Part shown: in pieces, positions 1 through 46,740 of the stretch | Layout of the letters: each line of letters starts with the position of its first letter | Numbering within the stretch: position 1 is the stretch's first letter | Assembly: GCA_022316685.1 (NCBI GenBank) | Contig: JAKJHU010000065.1 | Coordinates: 4,892,322 to 4,956,321, forward strand | Origin: Progne subis subis | Lineage: Eukaryota > Chordata > Aves > Passeriformes > Hirundinidae | DNA length: 64,000 bases | Direction of reading: 5' to 3' | Notes under the pieces: model-generated | The model's input: the letters and a program-made list of their open reading frames with translations, nothing else | Databases searched by the model: none | What the model was told of the DNA's origin: nothing | Translations under genes and position numbers: made by a program

Positions 1-132
1 CCTGGAAGTGTTCCAGGCCAGGGTGGACGGAGCAACTTGGGATAGTGGAAGGTGTCCTTGCCCATGGCAGGGAGGGGAATGAGATGAGCTTTAAGGTCTC
101 TCCCAACCCAGCCCAGTCTGTGATTTTGATTT
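1..132 (+). mobile_element. CR1 LINE 3' fragment
   Basis: Reads as the typical CR1 3' end, with GGAAGGTGTCCTTGCCCATG followed by a GGTCTCTCCCAACCCAGCCC type segment and a degenerate terminal repeat. It is cut by the left edge of the window and lies within FAM120A intron 12, antisense to the gene. Confidence 0.8.
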
Positions 133-335
133 ATTGTGTTTGGAAAATGGACATTGTAGACCACTGCGGCCATCTCTGCAACACTTTAAGCCATTAAGAC
201 TAATATTTTGGAAAGTACAGGTGATTGTGCAAGGCTTTTAGTGACAGAGGCACATACAGATCAGCCACCACAGTTAATTCCCAGATCAGCTGGAAACAAA
301 TCTCTTCAATTATGTAAGTTCTAGTTAAGAATTAC

Positions 336-34564
<34,229 letters not shown>

Positions 34565-35496
34565 GGTGAGGACCGGGCGGCGGCGGCGGGCGGGCGAGCG
34601 GGGGCCCGGCGGCGGCGGCAGCAGCAGCGGGGTCTGGGCTCGGGCCGGGCGGCGCGGCGGCGGCGGGCGGGCGGTGGGAGCGGTGGAGCCGGGTGGGAGC
34701 GCTGGCTGCCGTCGGTGGCCGATCAGGGGGGAGTTGTATGGATTAGTGGGGGGCTCATGGCTGCCGCGGCCGCCATGTGCTGCGCTCACAGAGCCATGGC
34801 TCGGGGATCCGGGCGGCTGCGGCTCCGACTGCCGGGGGGCGGGGGAGCGGCCGGGCGCGCAGGAAGCCAACCCGCCGCCGCCGCCGCCTGCGGCAGCGAG
34901 AGCGGAACGGGCGGGACTTGGCGGCGGCGCCGCTGCCACTCACACACCGCGCGGGGCCGCGGCGGGAGCGCGGGAGGAGGGGAGCGCCCTCGGCGCCGCC
35001 CGTGCCCGGAGCCCGGAGCCCCTCACGGCCCCCTGGCCTGCCCTGCCCTGCGGCTCTGGCCCGGCCCGGCCCGCCCGCCGCGGCCGTTGCATAACCCGGG
35101 CATGCGCGGGAGCGCGGCGGAAGCGAGTGGCGGGGGAAGGGGAGGGGGCCGGGGCGGGGAGCGGCGGCGGGAACCGGGGCAGGATCCGGGCTGGGGTCTC
35201 CCGGCTCGGCTGGGCTCGGCTCGGCCCGGCCCTGGCCCCGCGCTGCCGGGCGGCGGCGCTCCATCAGCCCGGCGGGCCCAGCTCCGGGCAGCGGCGCCCC
35301 GGGCACCTGTTGCTCAGGCGTGTTCGGCCGTGACAGGGCGGCAGAAGTGGCCCCGCAGCCGTTCGGTTCGGGCCGCGGAGCCGCGGGGCTCCCGGCCTGG
35401 TGCCGCACCCGACCTGGCCATAGCGCCTCCCGTAAAAGTGACCGGCTGGCCTGGCCTCTCCCGGCTGAGCGTTTGCTGCTGCTGGTAAAGCTTCCA

Positions 35497-36060
35497 GATC
35501 GTAGAATACCTCGAGCCGGAAGGGATCTACAAGGATCATCGAGACCAGCTCCTGTCCCTGCACAACCCCCCCAGCAATGCCAGCCTGTGCATCCCTGGCA
35601 GCGCTGTCCAAACGCTCCTGGAGCTCGGGCAGCCTCGGGGACATGAGCAAACCCAGGGAGTCTGTTCGGTGCCCAGCAGCCTCTGGGGGAAGCAGCTTTC
35701 CCTGCTCTCCACCCTGAGCCTGCCCTGGCCCAGCTCCAGCCGTTCCCTGGCTGCTGTCCCTGTCCCAGAGCAGAGATGGGAGCTGCCCCTCGGGAGGAGC
35801 TGCAGCCCCCGGGGAGCTCTGCCCTCAGTCTTCCCTTCTGCAGCTGAGCAAACCCAGTGCCCTCAGCCACCGCGTGGAGGGCCCCTCCAGACCCTTCCCC
35901 ATCCTCATTGCCCTCCTTTGGGTGCTCTGTAATAGCTTTAGATCTTGTACTGTGGCACATGAAACTCCACAAAAGACTCGAGGTGAGGCCACACCAGTGC
36001 AGAACAGGGATACACAATCAGCTTCGTCAATGATTCTGGCAGCCTCATCACCTTAGACAT
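35497..36060 (-). mobile_element. CR1 LINE copy abutting the FAM120A CpG island
   Basis: Plus strand reads GGATCATCGAGACCAGCTCC, TGCCAGCCTGTGCATCCCTG, GGGGGAAGCAGCTTTCCCTG, CTGAGCAAACCCAGTGCCCT and ACTCGAGGTGAGGCCACACC. All are diagnostic of CR1 in reverse orientation. About 565 bp, with the 3' end touching the CpG island boundary. Confidence 0.85.
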
Positions 36061-39000
36061 GCTTAAAGTGGCAACTGCTTGCACCTTGAGACCTACCATC
36101 CACAGGGCAGCCAAACTGGTAAATGAGCATAAGTATCAACTATCAGGGAAGAAACCCAGAAATGAGCATTAATATCAACTACTGAAAGAAACCTGCTCTT
36201 CACTGCACAGGCAGTGAGGAATTATCAGATTAAATTACTTTATCAGATTAAATTATTTTTTAAAAGGCTGAGGTGCTCAAGCTTCAGAGGTTGCCTGCAA
36301 GTTATCTTTGCAATATGACCACAGCACGTGAACAATTCTCTGCTGTTTCAGGTGTTGGAAAACTACAGGAAATGTCAAGCTGCTGATGCTGTATGTTCAT
36401 GTTAATATTTAATTAATGAGTAAAAGCATATTGTTAATGAGATTTCAGTCAGGCAGGATCGGCACCCACAGTAAATATTCCCAGCAGGAGTGGGCCAGGC
36501 TCACTCCCAGGCAGTGAGTGCCACGGGTGTGTGCCTGAGCCCAACTGGTGCAGCTTCAGGATGGTGGAATAAAGAACACTGGAAAAGCTATGGAGGTAAT
36601 CAATGACAAGGGCATGCGCGTTCTTGGAAGTCTGTTTTTGCAGTAATCTGAGAGTGTGGTTTCCTAAGTAAATAGTCTGGTCTCTTTCTGAACTACTTTT
36701 CCCTTAGAATTCTTAGATTATAAGAATAGATATGCTATAATAACATCAAATAATAAAACAATTTGGAACACTTTGAGGAACACACAAAACATGGTTGCAG
36801 GTCAGTAGTACTAATAGAAGGGAAGTGAATCAAGGAGAACTTAAGAATATCAAATATCCTAAAAATCACCAAAATTTGGCCAAAATAACAAGTACTACTA
36901 TACATGAAGTGCATAAAAAGCAGACTTTCAGACAGCCCTGCATGTGTCCAGTGCTCCAACAGTGCAAAGCTTGATCACAAACAAGCCATTCTCTAAGTAG
37001 CCTTGCGAGCAATAACTGAGTCAAGAATTCACTTCTTGTCGTTGTCTCACAGAGTCTGTATGTTCAAAAGTCTTAGGAATGGCAAATCATCTATAAATAA
37101 AAGATGAAAAATTTCCTTATGTTTTTTTCTGGGTTTTTTTGTTTGTTTGTTTTGTTTAGGAAGGAAACTAGTCCAGAGCAGGTGCCACCAGGAGTTTGGC
37201 TGTCAGCATCCTTGGAGTCAGGGAGGTGCAGCAGAACTGAGCACTGCCAGCTCATGCCCAGCCATCAAACACAACCCTTCCTCCCCAAAGAGAAGAAAAG
37301 AGAGAGGACAAGCATAAGGGGAAAAAAGGTGCTTCCAGAACTTATTTAATACAAACTAGAAGTTTGGCCAGATAAGAAGACAATGGAAAATAAGTTAAAT
37401 TTATGGAAAACAAAATTACTCTGGAAAGCAGGTAGATTAAGCTAGACTTAAAGAGCAATTAATCAAACACATGAGGCAAACAAGGTGTTTTTTCATCAGC
37501 CAGCAGCAGAAAGCCTGCAGGATTCATCAATCTTCTTCCTCAGCACTGAGACACAGTGTGTTCCACAGTTCCCAGATGTTGGTTGTGTGAAGGAAGGGTT
37601 AATAGCAGTTGGTATTAAAGTCAGTGACTCATTATCCAACCTGAACAGAAGAGAATTAGGAGTGGCTCCCTCAAAGGAAGGAACTGAACAGTCATCAGGA
37701 AGAACTAATGAATAACCATGTCAGAGCAAGAACAGAGATGAATGCTATCAGTTTAGTCTTGGTTCCTCTGCTAACGAAAGTCAGTCCCACAGCAAGAGGA
37801 GCATGGACACAGACTAGCCACTGTGACCTGTGAGGTGTGTCTGCCTGCAGGGGAATAGATACATGGGAAACACTTGTTTGATGTGATTTTCCTTAATATT
37901 TCTCCTCTTTTCTCAGCCTGGTGTGTCTTGCTGTGGAGCTGCTGCCCCAGAACTTCTGTGTTCTTGCTGCTGTAGAAGAGCTCCCAGCCTTCACGTCACT
38001 GCCAGGTCTGCAAGTGGCCGTGGGCTCACCTGTGGGCAGGTGCTTTTCAGCATTGCTACTTCAGCGCTCATAGTTCTAGGTATACCTGTCACTCAGTCAA
38101 AAAAAGCTGCAAAAATAAAAGAAATTGAAGAAAAATTGTTGAGGTTTAAAAAAGTATTGGGGATAAAATTTGTCACTAGTTGCCATCTTGCTCTGATTTT
38201 GTATCATCGTATTTGCTATCACCTGCGACGTCACCTTCTTGTCTTTTAAGTTGCTGCAATTAAACTATACACCATCACACAACATTTATAAAAGGTTTTC
38301 CATGTTCAGGTATCACCACAAAATATTAACAAACACCATCTTGCTTAAGCATACAATAACATTTTTCAAATATCTAGTGATACTTCAGATGGAACATTTT
38401 CCTCTTAGGACAAAGGTGTGCATGTAGAAGGCACATCACCGAGTTATTTAAAACACTATCAGTGTCTCCATCAGCATCAGCTCTCTAGGGACCACCAATC
38501 CAAAGAAAAGATGATTCAAAAGGCAGCGTACTTTACTAGAGCCGCTGCTGTGCTCAAACTCAACATTTCTGATTGTCCATAGAGGCCAACCCTTGAGGAG
38601 TTTGGCCTGGGCATACACGGGGTAAATGATGGTGTTGCTCCAGCAAACTTTTAGGGCAAGAAAATGACTGGCAGCAAGTCCTCCGAGCGCCTGGGAGAAG
38701 CAGGCTGAAGGAGGAGGGGGCAATGATGCTGGCTGAAAGAATTCCTCCTTTCAGAGAACAAGCAGTGCTTTCACAGCAGTGGATGCTCAGCCACAGCACA
38801 CACTACACAGATTACATCAGGGCCATTCTCTGCCTTTGATTAGTTTTAAGAAACAAAAGCATGAAAATTTTAAGTTCTAAACTTGAATTTTCAAGACAAA
38901 AAACATAAATAATAAGGGCATTATAAGAGCAAGCAGCGGGAGCTGGTGGGGAGCAGTAGCACTGCTTCTTCAAAAAGCTGGAACAGTAGTGTGCTGTTCC

Positions 39001-40329
39001 TGTGGCAGTTGTGGCAGTCATACAAAAAGCCAGTATTTAAGGCCTATTCTACTGCAGTTTTTGCAGGAGCATCAAAAGTATTACCAAAAGATACTAACAG
39101 AATGCTACAGCTTGATATTAGGTAGTAGATTACCACTTGCCAGTGGTATCTCGAGACCATGTCTGAGCTAAAATCCTTCTACTGTGGCCATCTCAAACAG
39201 CAGCTATTTACACTTCCAACGCTTTAAAAACACGCAATTTTTGTCAGCATTTATGCAATTAACACAAGTACCTCAGGCATGGAACTAACAGCTTTAGCTA
39301 CCTAAACGTGGGGTAGGACTGCCAGGTTTGGGAACATCATCCAAGCTGGACCTTCACCTTCAGTCTGCTACAGCAACTGAATTCTTCATCTTGCCCAAAC
39401 ACAGGGCAGCACAGTCTGCCACACACCACCTGTAGATGTGGATCCCTCAGTTACTCGTCTTACCGTGGTCTGCCCTTATTTCATCCCTACAGCTCTTGCT
39501 GCAGAGTCTAAAATGGAAGTATAAAAAAAAATAAAATTGATTTGAATTGCAAAGTATAAAGTTCTGGGGCTGCGCCTGCTTGAATCAGCACACAGAATGA
39601 AATGAGGTCCATAAATCCAGACTTTTTCAAAGTAGTGGCCTGGACACAAGGAATACTTTGTGCTGTTGCCTTTCCTGTCGCATAATGGCTCTCCCATGTC
39701 CATCCCAGAGGCACGGCTGCCACTCCTGGGACAGGGTGCTCCTTGAGCTGGTGCAGTTGGAGAAGCAGACAATCCTCCTGTTGTCCAGAACTGGCCCACG
39801 AGCCACCAATTAGACTGCTCTGAACGACAGCATTCTGTTCAAAGGGCTGCTAATTGTATTTTAATGATGATTTAAATGCTGCTGCTGATCATTTCAGAGA
39901 CATCCAGATCACTAATTACTCATAGTCTATGTTGAGCTTTAAGCAGGCGCAGCACAGCAGAAGCATCAAGCAGTGTTATTAATGTTCTCAAAGGCCTTCT
40001 CTGCCCTCCCACGTGTCAAAAGCATCATCTGTTCCCAGGCCCAAACCTAGCCCTGGCTGCTCACATCTGGGATCCAGCAGCCCAGCTGCAGCACATGTTC
40101 TTGCAGCATTCTGGAAGTAATGAAAGAGAAGCACTGAATCACAATTACTTACATCCATTAAATAAAATTCTACCAATATTAATAAAAATTAACTGACATT
40201 CTTACAACACCGCCACTTCAGAACATTTTACCTTTAAGATAAAATACTAGCTCAATTGAAGTGCATCCCTGAACACAGCATGGTCAGGATGTTTGAATAA
40301 ACTCACTAGAAATGCAGATCCTAACAAGC
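36061..40329. other. Intergenic stretch with no supported gene
   Basis: AT-rich sequence upstream of FAM120A. A strong acceptor-like tract (TTTCTCCTCTTTTCTCAG) ends at 37916, followed by a 108-codon frame with no ATG at its start; possibly a noncoding RNA exon or chance. No recognised element apart from the small tandem repeats. Confidence 0.6.
36121..36258. repeat. Two small diverged tandem duplications
   Basis: A 39-bp unit beginning AAATGAGCATAAGTATCAAC is repeated with changes at 36121 and 36160. An 18-bp unit TATCAGATTAAATTACTT is repeated at 36223 and 36241. Both sit just beyond the CR1 at the CpG island edge. Confidence 0.8.
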
Positions 40330-40805
40330 TGCCTGCACAGCCAGGAACGACATCAACCTGTTGGAGCAAGTCCAGGGGAGGCCGCCAGGATGATCAGAAG
40401 GATGGAGCACCTCTGCCACAAGGAAAGGCTGAGTGGGGTTGTTCAGCCTGGAGAAGGGAACCTTCAGGGACACCCAACTGCAGCCTTCCAGTACCTGAAA
40501 GGAGCTTACAAGAAAAACGGAAAGAGGCTATTAAAAGGACCTGGAGTGACAGAACCAGGGAGAATGGCTTCAGACTGACAGAGAACAGGTTTAAGTTAAA
40601 TATTAGAAAGAAATTCTTGGCTGTGAGGGTGGGCAGGCCCTGGCACAGAGTGCCCAGAGCAGCTGTGGCTGCCCCTGGATCCCTAGCAGTGCCCAAGGCC
40701 TGGGTTGGACATTGGGGCTTGGAGCCTAGGACAGTGGAAGGTGTCCCTGCCGTGACAGGGGTGGCACTGGATGATCTTTGAGATCCCTTCCAAGCCATTC
40801 ACCTC
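40330..40805 (+). mobile_element. CR1 LINE 3' copy
   Basis: About 475 bp: GGCTGAGTGGGGTTGTTCAG, CCTGGAGAAGGGAACCTTCA, TTAGAAAGAAATTCTTGGCT, then GGTGTCCCTGCCGTGACAGG and GATCCCTTCCAAGCCATTC. Intergenic between FAM120A and the putative WNK2 end. The local ORFs are element remnants. Confidence 0.87.
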
Positions 40806-42510
40806 GAGGGTTCTGTCACTCTCCTCACTGTTGCAGCAGGAGCAGTGGTGTGGTGGGAACGTGGTCAGCCTGCAGAGCTCACACAGCCAGAGCTGTGCTG
40901 GGCAGTCAGTCCAAGCGAGTTCAGCTTCCAAGGCTGGCAAATCACTACCTGCCATAAGCATGAAATTCCTTCCCAAATGTTTACTTGTATTCTGTACAAG
41001 ATGCTCATAGTGTGTGGAGGAATCCATTCTCCAGAAAAAATATTTAGAGTGCAAGTCACAGTTTTCCCCTTCAGAAATTCAGCCAAAACACACTGAATCT
41101 GCTATCCACTGACAGTGTAATGCTGGTCAAGATGTTTATACATAAAACACTCTGTCAGTGAAACTAAAGCACATATCTTCCCTGTGTAATTGATATCCAC
41201 AAATGGGGAAACTGTCTGAGCCCTGTTCTAAAATACGTGCTTTTATGAGAATGTAGGTTAGCTGTAGTACAGTGGATTTTACATGCTAAATCTAAGCAGT
41301 CAGAATTTTGAAGAGACTTTTAATGATGCAAGAAAAAAAGGGAGGCTTGTTTTCTCACTGGAAAATAAAATGCATGTAAATAAATCTTAACACTGTGTTT
41401 TTTAGGGGTTTTTTTGTGAAATTTATGTGAGGTAAACCCCTTTATAGTCTGAGAGTGTATTAGTTTCACTAATCTACCCTTGGTTTGATGTGAGATTACT
41501 GGCCTAGGACAAGAGAGAGAACCTTGCTCCACTCTGTGACCAGGCACACGGTGAAGAGAGTGGGATCCTCTGTGCACCCCTTCCCGCAGCGATGTTGTGC
41601 CTGGAGCTGCAGGGGCACCTCTGCCTCAGCGAGCCCCTGAAACAGCCTTGAAGGAGACATTTGCTTGTGCACCTCAGGTGGCTGGTGCAGAACAACGAGA
41701 TTTGCACGTGGGAAAAATTTTACATGCAATTTTTTTGCAGCCATCTGACCTAAGAGTTTTACTTTCTACATAAATGGTCTGTCTTGCTTGCCTGAGGAAG
41801 ACTTTAGGGGTGTTTTTTGTGTGTATCTCCGTTTTCCGAGGGCTGTGGCTTTGGAAATGAAAAGTCATAAAAATTCTTGCACTTTGTTACCAACTGGTGG
41901 GTTTTTTTCCTTTTATATCATTGATAGTATTTGAAACTGAGTAGACATGAGAGCAACTAATTCCCCCCTCTTCTGTTTCAGCAAACACCTGCCTGAGCTG
42001 CCAGCCTGCTCCTATAAACACCTCAGCTTGCACAGAGCAGCCGAGCTGAGCTGATGCCAGGAAAGTGAAGGTCTTGTAAGAGGTAATGTTTAAACTTGTG
42101 TATTCCCAGCTTTTGTAATTACAGGTTAGTAATTTGGTTTTCATTCTTTTCAGCAAGGTCTGAGATGTTGGTGTTGTAGGTTTTCTGCCTGATCTACACA
42201 GGTTACTTCCTTATCTCTATTTATTCTCTTAAAGATATATCACTTGAACTTTATCCTGTGGCTTTCTTGCCTAACATCAATCAGGAAAACGTTTAAAAAT
42301 TTAAAAATTAAATATTTTTTGGATAATAGGTTCTCTCTTTTGTGAGAGATGAAAAGAGTTAAACCCTGCAAGCTTGTCACTCGATGACAGAAACCCTGAC
42401 TTCTGAAAGTTGTACACACATGCAGCCTGGGCTGCACTCAATCTCTTGACTGCCATGAAACTAGAAACATTAACTAGCACAAAAAATTTGTAATCTAGTT
42501 CTGAACCACA

Positions 42511-42544
42511 CCCCCCCCCCAAAAAAAAAAAAAAAAAAAAAAAA
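42511..42544. repeat. C10-A24 homopolymer pair
   Basis: Ten C followed by about 24 A, then A/C-rich sequence. A simple repeat, possibly an old poly(A) tail; no recognisable element body is seen beside it. Confidence 0.85.
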
Positions 42545-43562
42545 CCAAACAAAAACCCAACCAATAAAAAAGGCAAATACTAAACAGCTCTCATTTATGA
42601 GAGCATTCTTATTTTTCAGAAGACATCAGTTTAATTCTCCAGTTACTCCCACTATATCCAGCAACTTTTGATCTCCCCCCACATAATACAGCACAGGAGA
42701 CTGTCTCTTTAAATTCATTTATAAAATAATTCAGGACTGTGGGTGTCTTTGATCTGCTCCTCTCTGCTAAAATACAGAAGAGAAGAACATGTCGCTTAGC
42801 AACCCCTCTTAGCCAGCACTGGGGGAGGCAGGAGGGATGGATGGTCCAGAGCCACAAAAGGAGAGGATTAAGCCCCTAAATTTCGGACAACCTTTCTCAA
42901 AACTGAAGCAAGCAAACATGATTGTTTGCAGAATTGGGTAATCTCACTTTTTCCTTTTTATATATATCCACTTATGGTCTATTAATAGCAATCTTCCAAC
43001 CAAATGGGAAAATCTGGCATGGAATGGACAATGCAGGCTTTCACGGCTTCAGGGTTGGGTTGCAGGTGAAGGGAACCTGAAGTTTAATTTTAAACCAGCT
43101 CAGTAGATTTTAAATAGAATTAGTGTTGTCAATACTAATGGTAATTCATTTCATACCGCAGTTTTAATCTTAACACTTCAAATCAATTTTGTGTGAGTCT
43201 CATCCTGTCATACAGCTGGGCAGCCTAAGTGTCCCCAGCCTGACGTGTTCAGGGTCACTTACCTTGTCGTAAATAAGCCCCAGGATTCTGAGTGGTTACC
43301 AGGCTGTGATTCGCTGGTAACTAGGTAACATCTTAGAGCTGCAAGAAAACCCCAGTTAGGGAATTAACTTTGCACTGAGGCAGAGGAGCAGCCCTCAGCC
43401 CTCTGTCCTTCCTGCAGCTGCAGGATGGTGACGTCCCAAGGGCCACGGCAGGAGTGGGCACCAGCTCCAACCCTGCCGCTCGTGCCCCTGCTGACCAGTG
43501 CTGGCCTAGAGCAGCCTTGACTGATTTTTTTTTTTTTCCCCAAATATCAAATCCCATAGCAA

Positions 43563-43621
43563 TGGGGCTGAGTTATGGAAGAAAAATGGGGCTGAGTATG
43601 GCTGAGTTATGGAAGAAAAAA
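43563..43621. repeat. Short imperfect tandem repeat
   Basis: GGGGCTGAGTTATGGAAGAA recurs with an inserted GGCTGAGTAT segment. A local duplication without other features. Confidence 0.7.
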
Positions 43622-44356
43622 TTATGCTAAAACCTGTGTCAGAGCAAGAATGGCAGAACTTCCCACTTCAGCATCTCACACGGGCAAAAAATTGCTCAGA
43701 ATGAAATACAGGTAAATTGTTACACCTGGTCTTCTATTAACGATCACAAAGATTGTTCTAAATCTTCTTAATTTTTGCACCACTTTCATGTACTAATGAC
43801 CTATAACTTAGTACGTGAACAGTTAAGAGAATCCCTAAATTCTAATGGTTCAGATTTCTCCCAGAGCTCAGTGCAGGCAATCCTGTGCTCAAACTCTGTA
43901 GTAAAACTGCAGATTATTAGACTGAGTACCTACCTCTATCCACAGGCAGGAAGCTTGTCTAAACTGGCATCTGCTGCATATTTCAGCAATTATAAACATA
44001 CCTGAAAACAGATATTATTGGACTCCAAAGTAACATTGTTTTTATCTAGTAAGGAAAGTGGTAAGTGCTAGTGTGGAGCTCATTCAGAGCTAAGGTTCTC
44101 AGAATAGTGTACTGAAGAACTTAATTCATAAGTGACAAGGTGATTTTTATTACCCATATATAGCGAAGACTTGTGGAGTAGAATCATGTCTTCAATGGGA
44201 ATTTTACTGGTTACTCTAAGTGTGCCTGGATTTTACCCAGGACCTCTGAGTGTGCTTTTTGTATTGGCAAATGCTTGTGCAATGTGATTCTTTTGAAAAA
44301 TTTAATTAAAGAAAAACGTGTAAGGCGCTTAGCATTGTGGTCTGTTAACGTACAGA

Positions 44357-44428
44357 ATGGAGAATGAAACCAAATTAGAAGCAAATAGCACTAACTCATC
44401 TGCGAGCATTTCCATAAAAACTGCTTTA
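44357..44428 (+). CDS. Candidate first coding exon, unidentified plus-strand gene
   Basis: Not recognised as a known family. An ATG at 44357, preceded by an AG acceptor (TTAACGTACAG|A), opens a 24-codon frame: MENETKLEANSTNSSASISI, then KTAL. It ends at TTTA|GTAAGA, a good donor, in phase 0. The peptide is Ser/Asn/Thr-rich and hydrophilic. Supported only by splice motifs, phase and composition; it could be chance. Confidence 0.2.
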
Positions 44429-44726
44429 GTAAGAAACTTCTATTTTTGTAGCACATATTTTCTCTATACTTTCACTTTTATGATCCAAACAAATTTAGAG
44501 GCTTTATCTGAAGTGTCACAAGCTGAAGCAAACCCCATTGACTTTGTCTTTGCTCTCAGTTACACCACAATTAACAATTCTTTACTGTAACTCAATACTG
44601 AGAAAGTAATTTTGCTGACTGCCTAAATTGAGGAGGAGGAGTCCAGCAACAGTAGAACTCTTTTACTTGCACTCGTGTTTAGAGTACCAGTTCATACACA
44701 TAGTGGGTTTTAGCTTTAGAAAACAG

Positions 44727-45006
44727 AAATATGTCATATCCATAAGGCCAAGATGCTCTTTGCTGGAGATTCTTGTGTCAAACACTTTCTGTGATTCCCC
44801 TAAGAGATACGGAACATCTCCAGCTTCTCAAGCAGACTTTGGTCTTGAGGAATATGTTTTGGACTACACTGACTTCCAAGCCTGTACAATTAACATAGCT
44901 TTCTGCTTATGGCATTCAGCTTCCCAGATCAGGATGATGCATGGAAAAAGCATGCAGATAAGGCATCGTTTGCCCAAACATGTCATCAGAAACCGACATC
45001 CTAAAG
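44727..45006 (+). CDS. Candidate exon, unidentified plus-strand gene
   Basis: Not recognised. The open stretch continues to a CCTAAAG|GTATGT donor (45007) in phase 1. Possible acceptors are at 44714, 44720, 44727 (GAAAACAG|AAATAT, phase 0) or 44920. The peptide has ISIRPRCSLLEILVSNTF, then FGLEEYVLDYTDFQ, then a basic end (QIRHRLPKHVIRNRHPK). The surrounding frame is open for 160 codons, long for this AT-rich area. The exact start is uncertain. Confidence 0.22.
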
Positions 45007-45807
45007 GTATGTCTCAAGTTGGAGAATACAAACAGATGTGTGATAATTCTTCATTTCAGAGCAATCATTATAATACCGTCATGATGCAGATTACCTTCAT
45101 GACTTCTTAATCCTAGCACTGACAGAGGGAGAGTAATCTAAATTTGCAGATGCATCATGTTGGAGAACTCTCAGTTTAGTGCAGCAGTTCTTGAAAATAT
45201 ATTGGCCCAGCTGACAGTACTGGGGAAAAGAGGATTATCTCTGGCATGGGACCACACTGCAACAGCCTCTGTTCTCAGGGAAGAAGCTCTAATCTAAAAT
45301 CTATCAGACTATTTCTTTGTCTTGTACTCTCCTCCTAAATTAAAATAGAATTATTCAGCTTTTTGTCATGATGTATAGAAAAGCATGGTGTTAAAAATAA
45401 GTCTTGGCTCCTCCTCAGTGGAAGGACAATGGCTGTCTTTTTAAACCAAAAGCCCACTGGTCCCATTGGCTTCTGTTAAACAGCCGGGAATCACAGAAAG
45501 GTTTTTTTGGTGTCTGAGGCTCAGTTTCCCCAGAGATCAATAAATACAGCAGGGAGAGCTGCAGAGAGATTGGACATCTTTACTGCCTGCAGTACTACTA
45601 CCACCACATGTCTGACTCCTGCACCAGGCAGCTGGAATATAGAGGGACTGAAAAATTCACTGAAATGCTTTGATGTTGTATAGATGCAGAATTTGAAAGG
45701 ATTACGAGTATCTACTTTAAAAAGGAAATTAATAAACAATGTTATACGGCTATGAAAAATACTGTGTGGAATAAAGGAAGAGCGGGAAATTCTTGTTATT
45801 CCCACAG

Positions 45808-45919
45808 TGTGAAGAACACAGGCATTCACAGAAAGAGATACAGTGTGCAAAAATATGCAAACGAACCAAAAGAAGCCATTCCCCGCCGGATTTCACTGTG
45901 TCCTGACTGCCTGGTTCAG
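45808..45919 (+). CDS. Candidate exon, unidentified plus-strand gene
   Basis: Not recognised. A pyrimidine-rich acceptor, CTTGTTATTCCCACAG, precedes 112 nt ending at GTTCAG|GTGAGT, a consensus donor. In one frame it reads KNTGIHRKRYSVQKYANEPK, then EAIPRRISLCPDCLVQ, and leaves in phase 0, matching the 47406 exon. A second acceptor at 45832 gives another open frame, leaving in phase 2. Both are compatible with a downstream exon, so the frame cannot be fixed here. Confidence 0.27.
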
Positions 45920-46540
45920 GTGAGTGGGGACCATCGGCCAGCCTGCCCAAACCAGCCCTGCTCGCTCCTGCCTCTCACTGAAATCACCAGGAGTATCACC
46001 CCCATGGTGCTGCAGCTCTGAACATTTTTGACTGGAAACAAATGGTTTTGAAGCAGGGAAAGAACAGGTGCAGAGAGGTGCTTGTCCTCAGAAAGCCTGC
46101 TGAACCACACCTTTTTCCTCTGGAAAAAGTCATATTTACAGGACAAATTTACATGTAGCGGTGACAATGGCAGAATATTTCCAAGAAAGCAGAATTATTA
46201 ATGTTTTGGCAGCGTGAGATTGTTTTTTTCCCAATTGCAAATGTTGCTCCATCTGCCACAAAACCATTAGTTCCAACAGCCTGGCCTTCCCCATTAAAGG
46301 GGCACCAGAACACATCGTGTTTGTGGCTGGGATATGAGGAGAGGGACGTGATAGCAATGTGTGACACACCGCAGCGCTGTGCCCTGTTGGTGAGGAGTTG
46401 GCTCTGAGGAAACAAGCCAGCTGGGGAGGTGTGTCTTCCTTCCTCTTTTCTGCTGTGTGAACTATTAAGTTAGTTGTGTTTGACATCATCTGTGTTAAGA
46501 TTTTGGTAACACCACTGGCTTCAATCTGAGTTACACCATA

Positions 46541-46740
46541 GAAATACTGGTTGGACGGGGCCTTTAGATCAGCTCCTGCCTTCTGCCCAAAGCAGGACTG
46601 AACAGCACTGGGTTAGGTGTGCTGTGATTTGTCCTGGCCAAATGTTTGGTATCCCCCTCTGGGTAACCTCTTCCCTCTGCAGTCCTCAACGTTTTCAGAG
46701 TTTAGGATCATGACAGGTCTGTCTCTGCAAAACACTGTTT
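46541..46740 (-). mobile_element. Probable old CR1 fragment, minus orientation
   Basis: GGTTGGACGGGGCCTTTAGA, then CTGCCTTCTGCCCAAAGCAG resemble a reverse-complement CR1 3' end of an older subfamily. It lies between exon-like segments of the 44-48 kb plus-strand candidate. The boundary on the right is unclear. Confidence 0.5.

Larger units (their letters stand above)
40806..44356. other. Intergenic stretch with no supported gene
   Basis: AT-rich. An exon-like segment at 41982-42082 has a fine acceptor (TTCCCCCCTCTTCTGTTTCAG is one base longer than quoted elsewhere) and a GTAATG donor, but stops in all frames. Homopolymer and small tandem repeats lie at 42.5 and 43.6 kb. Confidence 0.55.

Noticed and set aside
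34755..36017. 420-codon minus-strand ORF upstream of FAM120A
   Set aside because: Runs through CpG island and a CR1 fragment in a frame not shared with FAM120A; no domain or splice support.
37923..38249. 108-codon plus-strand frame after a strong acceptor-like tract
   Set aside because: No ATG at its start, cysteine-rich low-complexity beginning, and no matching upstream or downstream exon; at most a noncoding exon.
40293..40798. ORFs of 162 and 134 codons on both strands
   Set aside because: They coincide with a plus-oriented CR1 3' copy.
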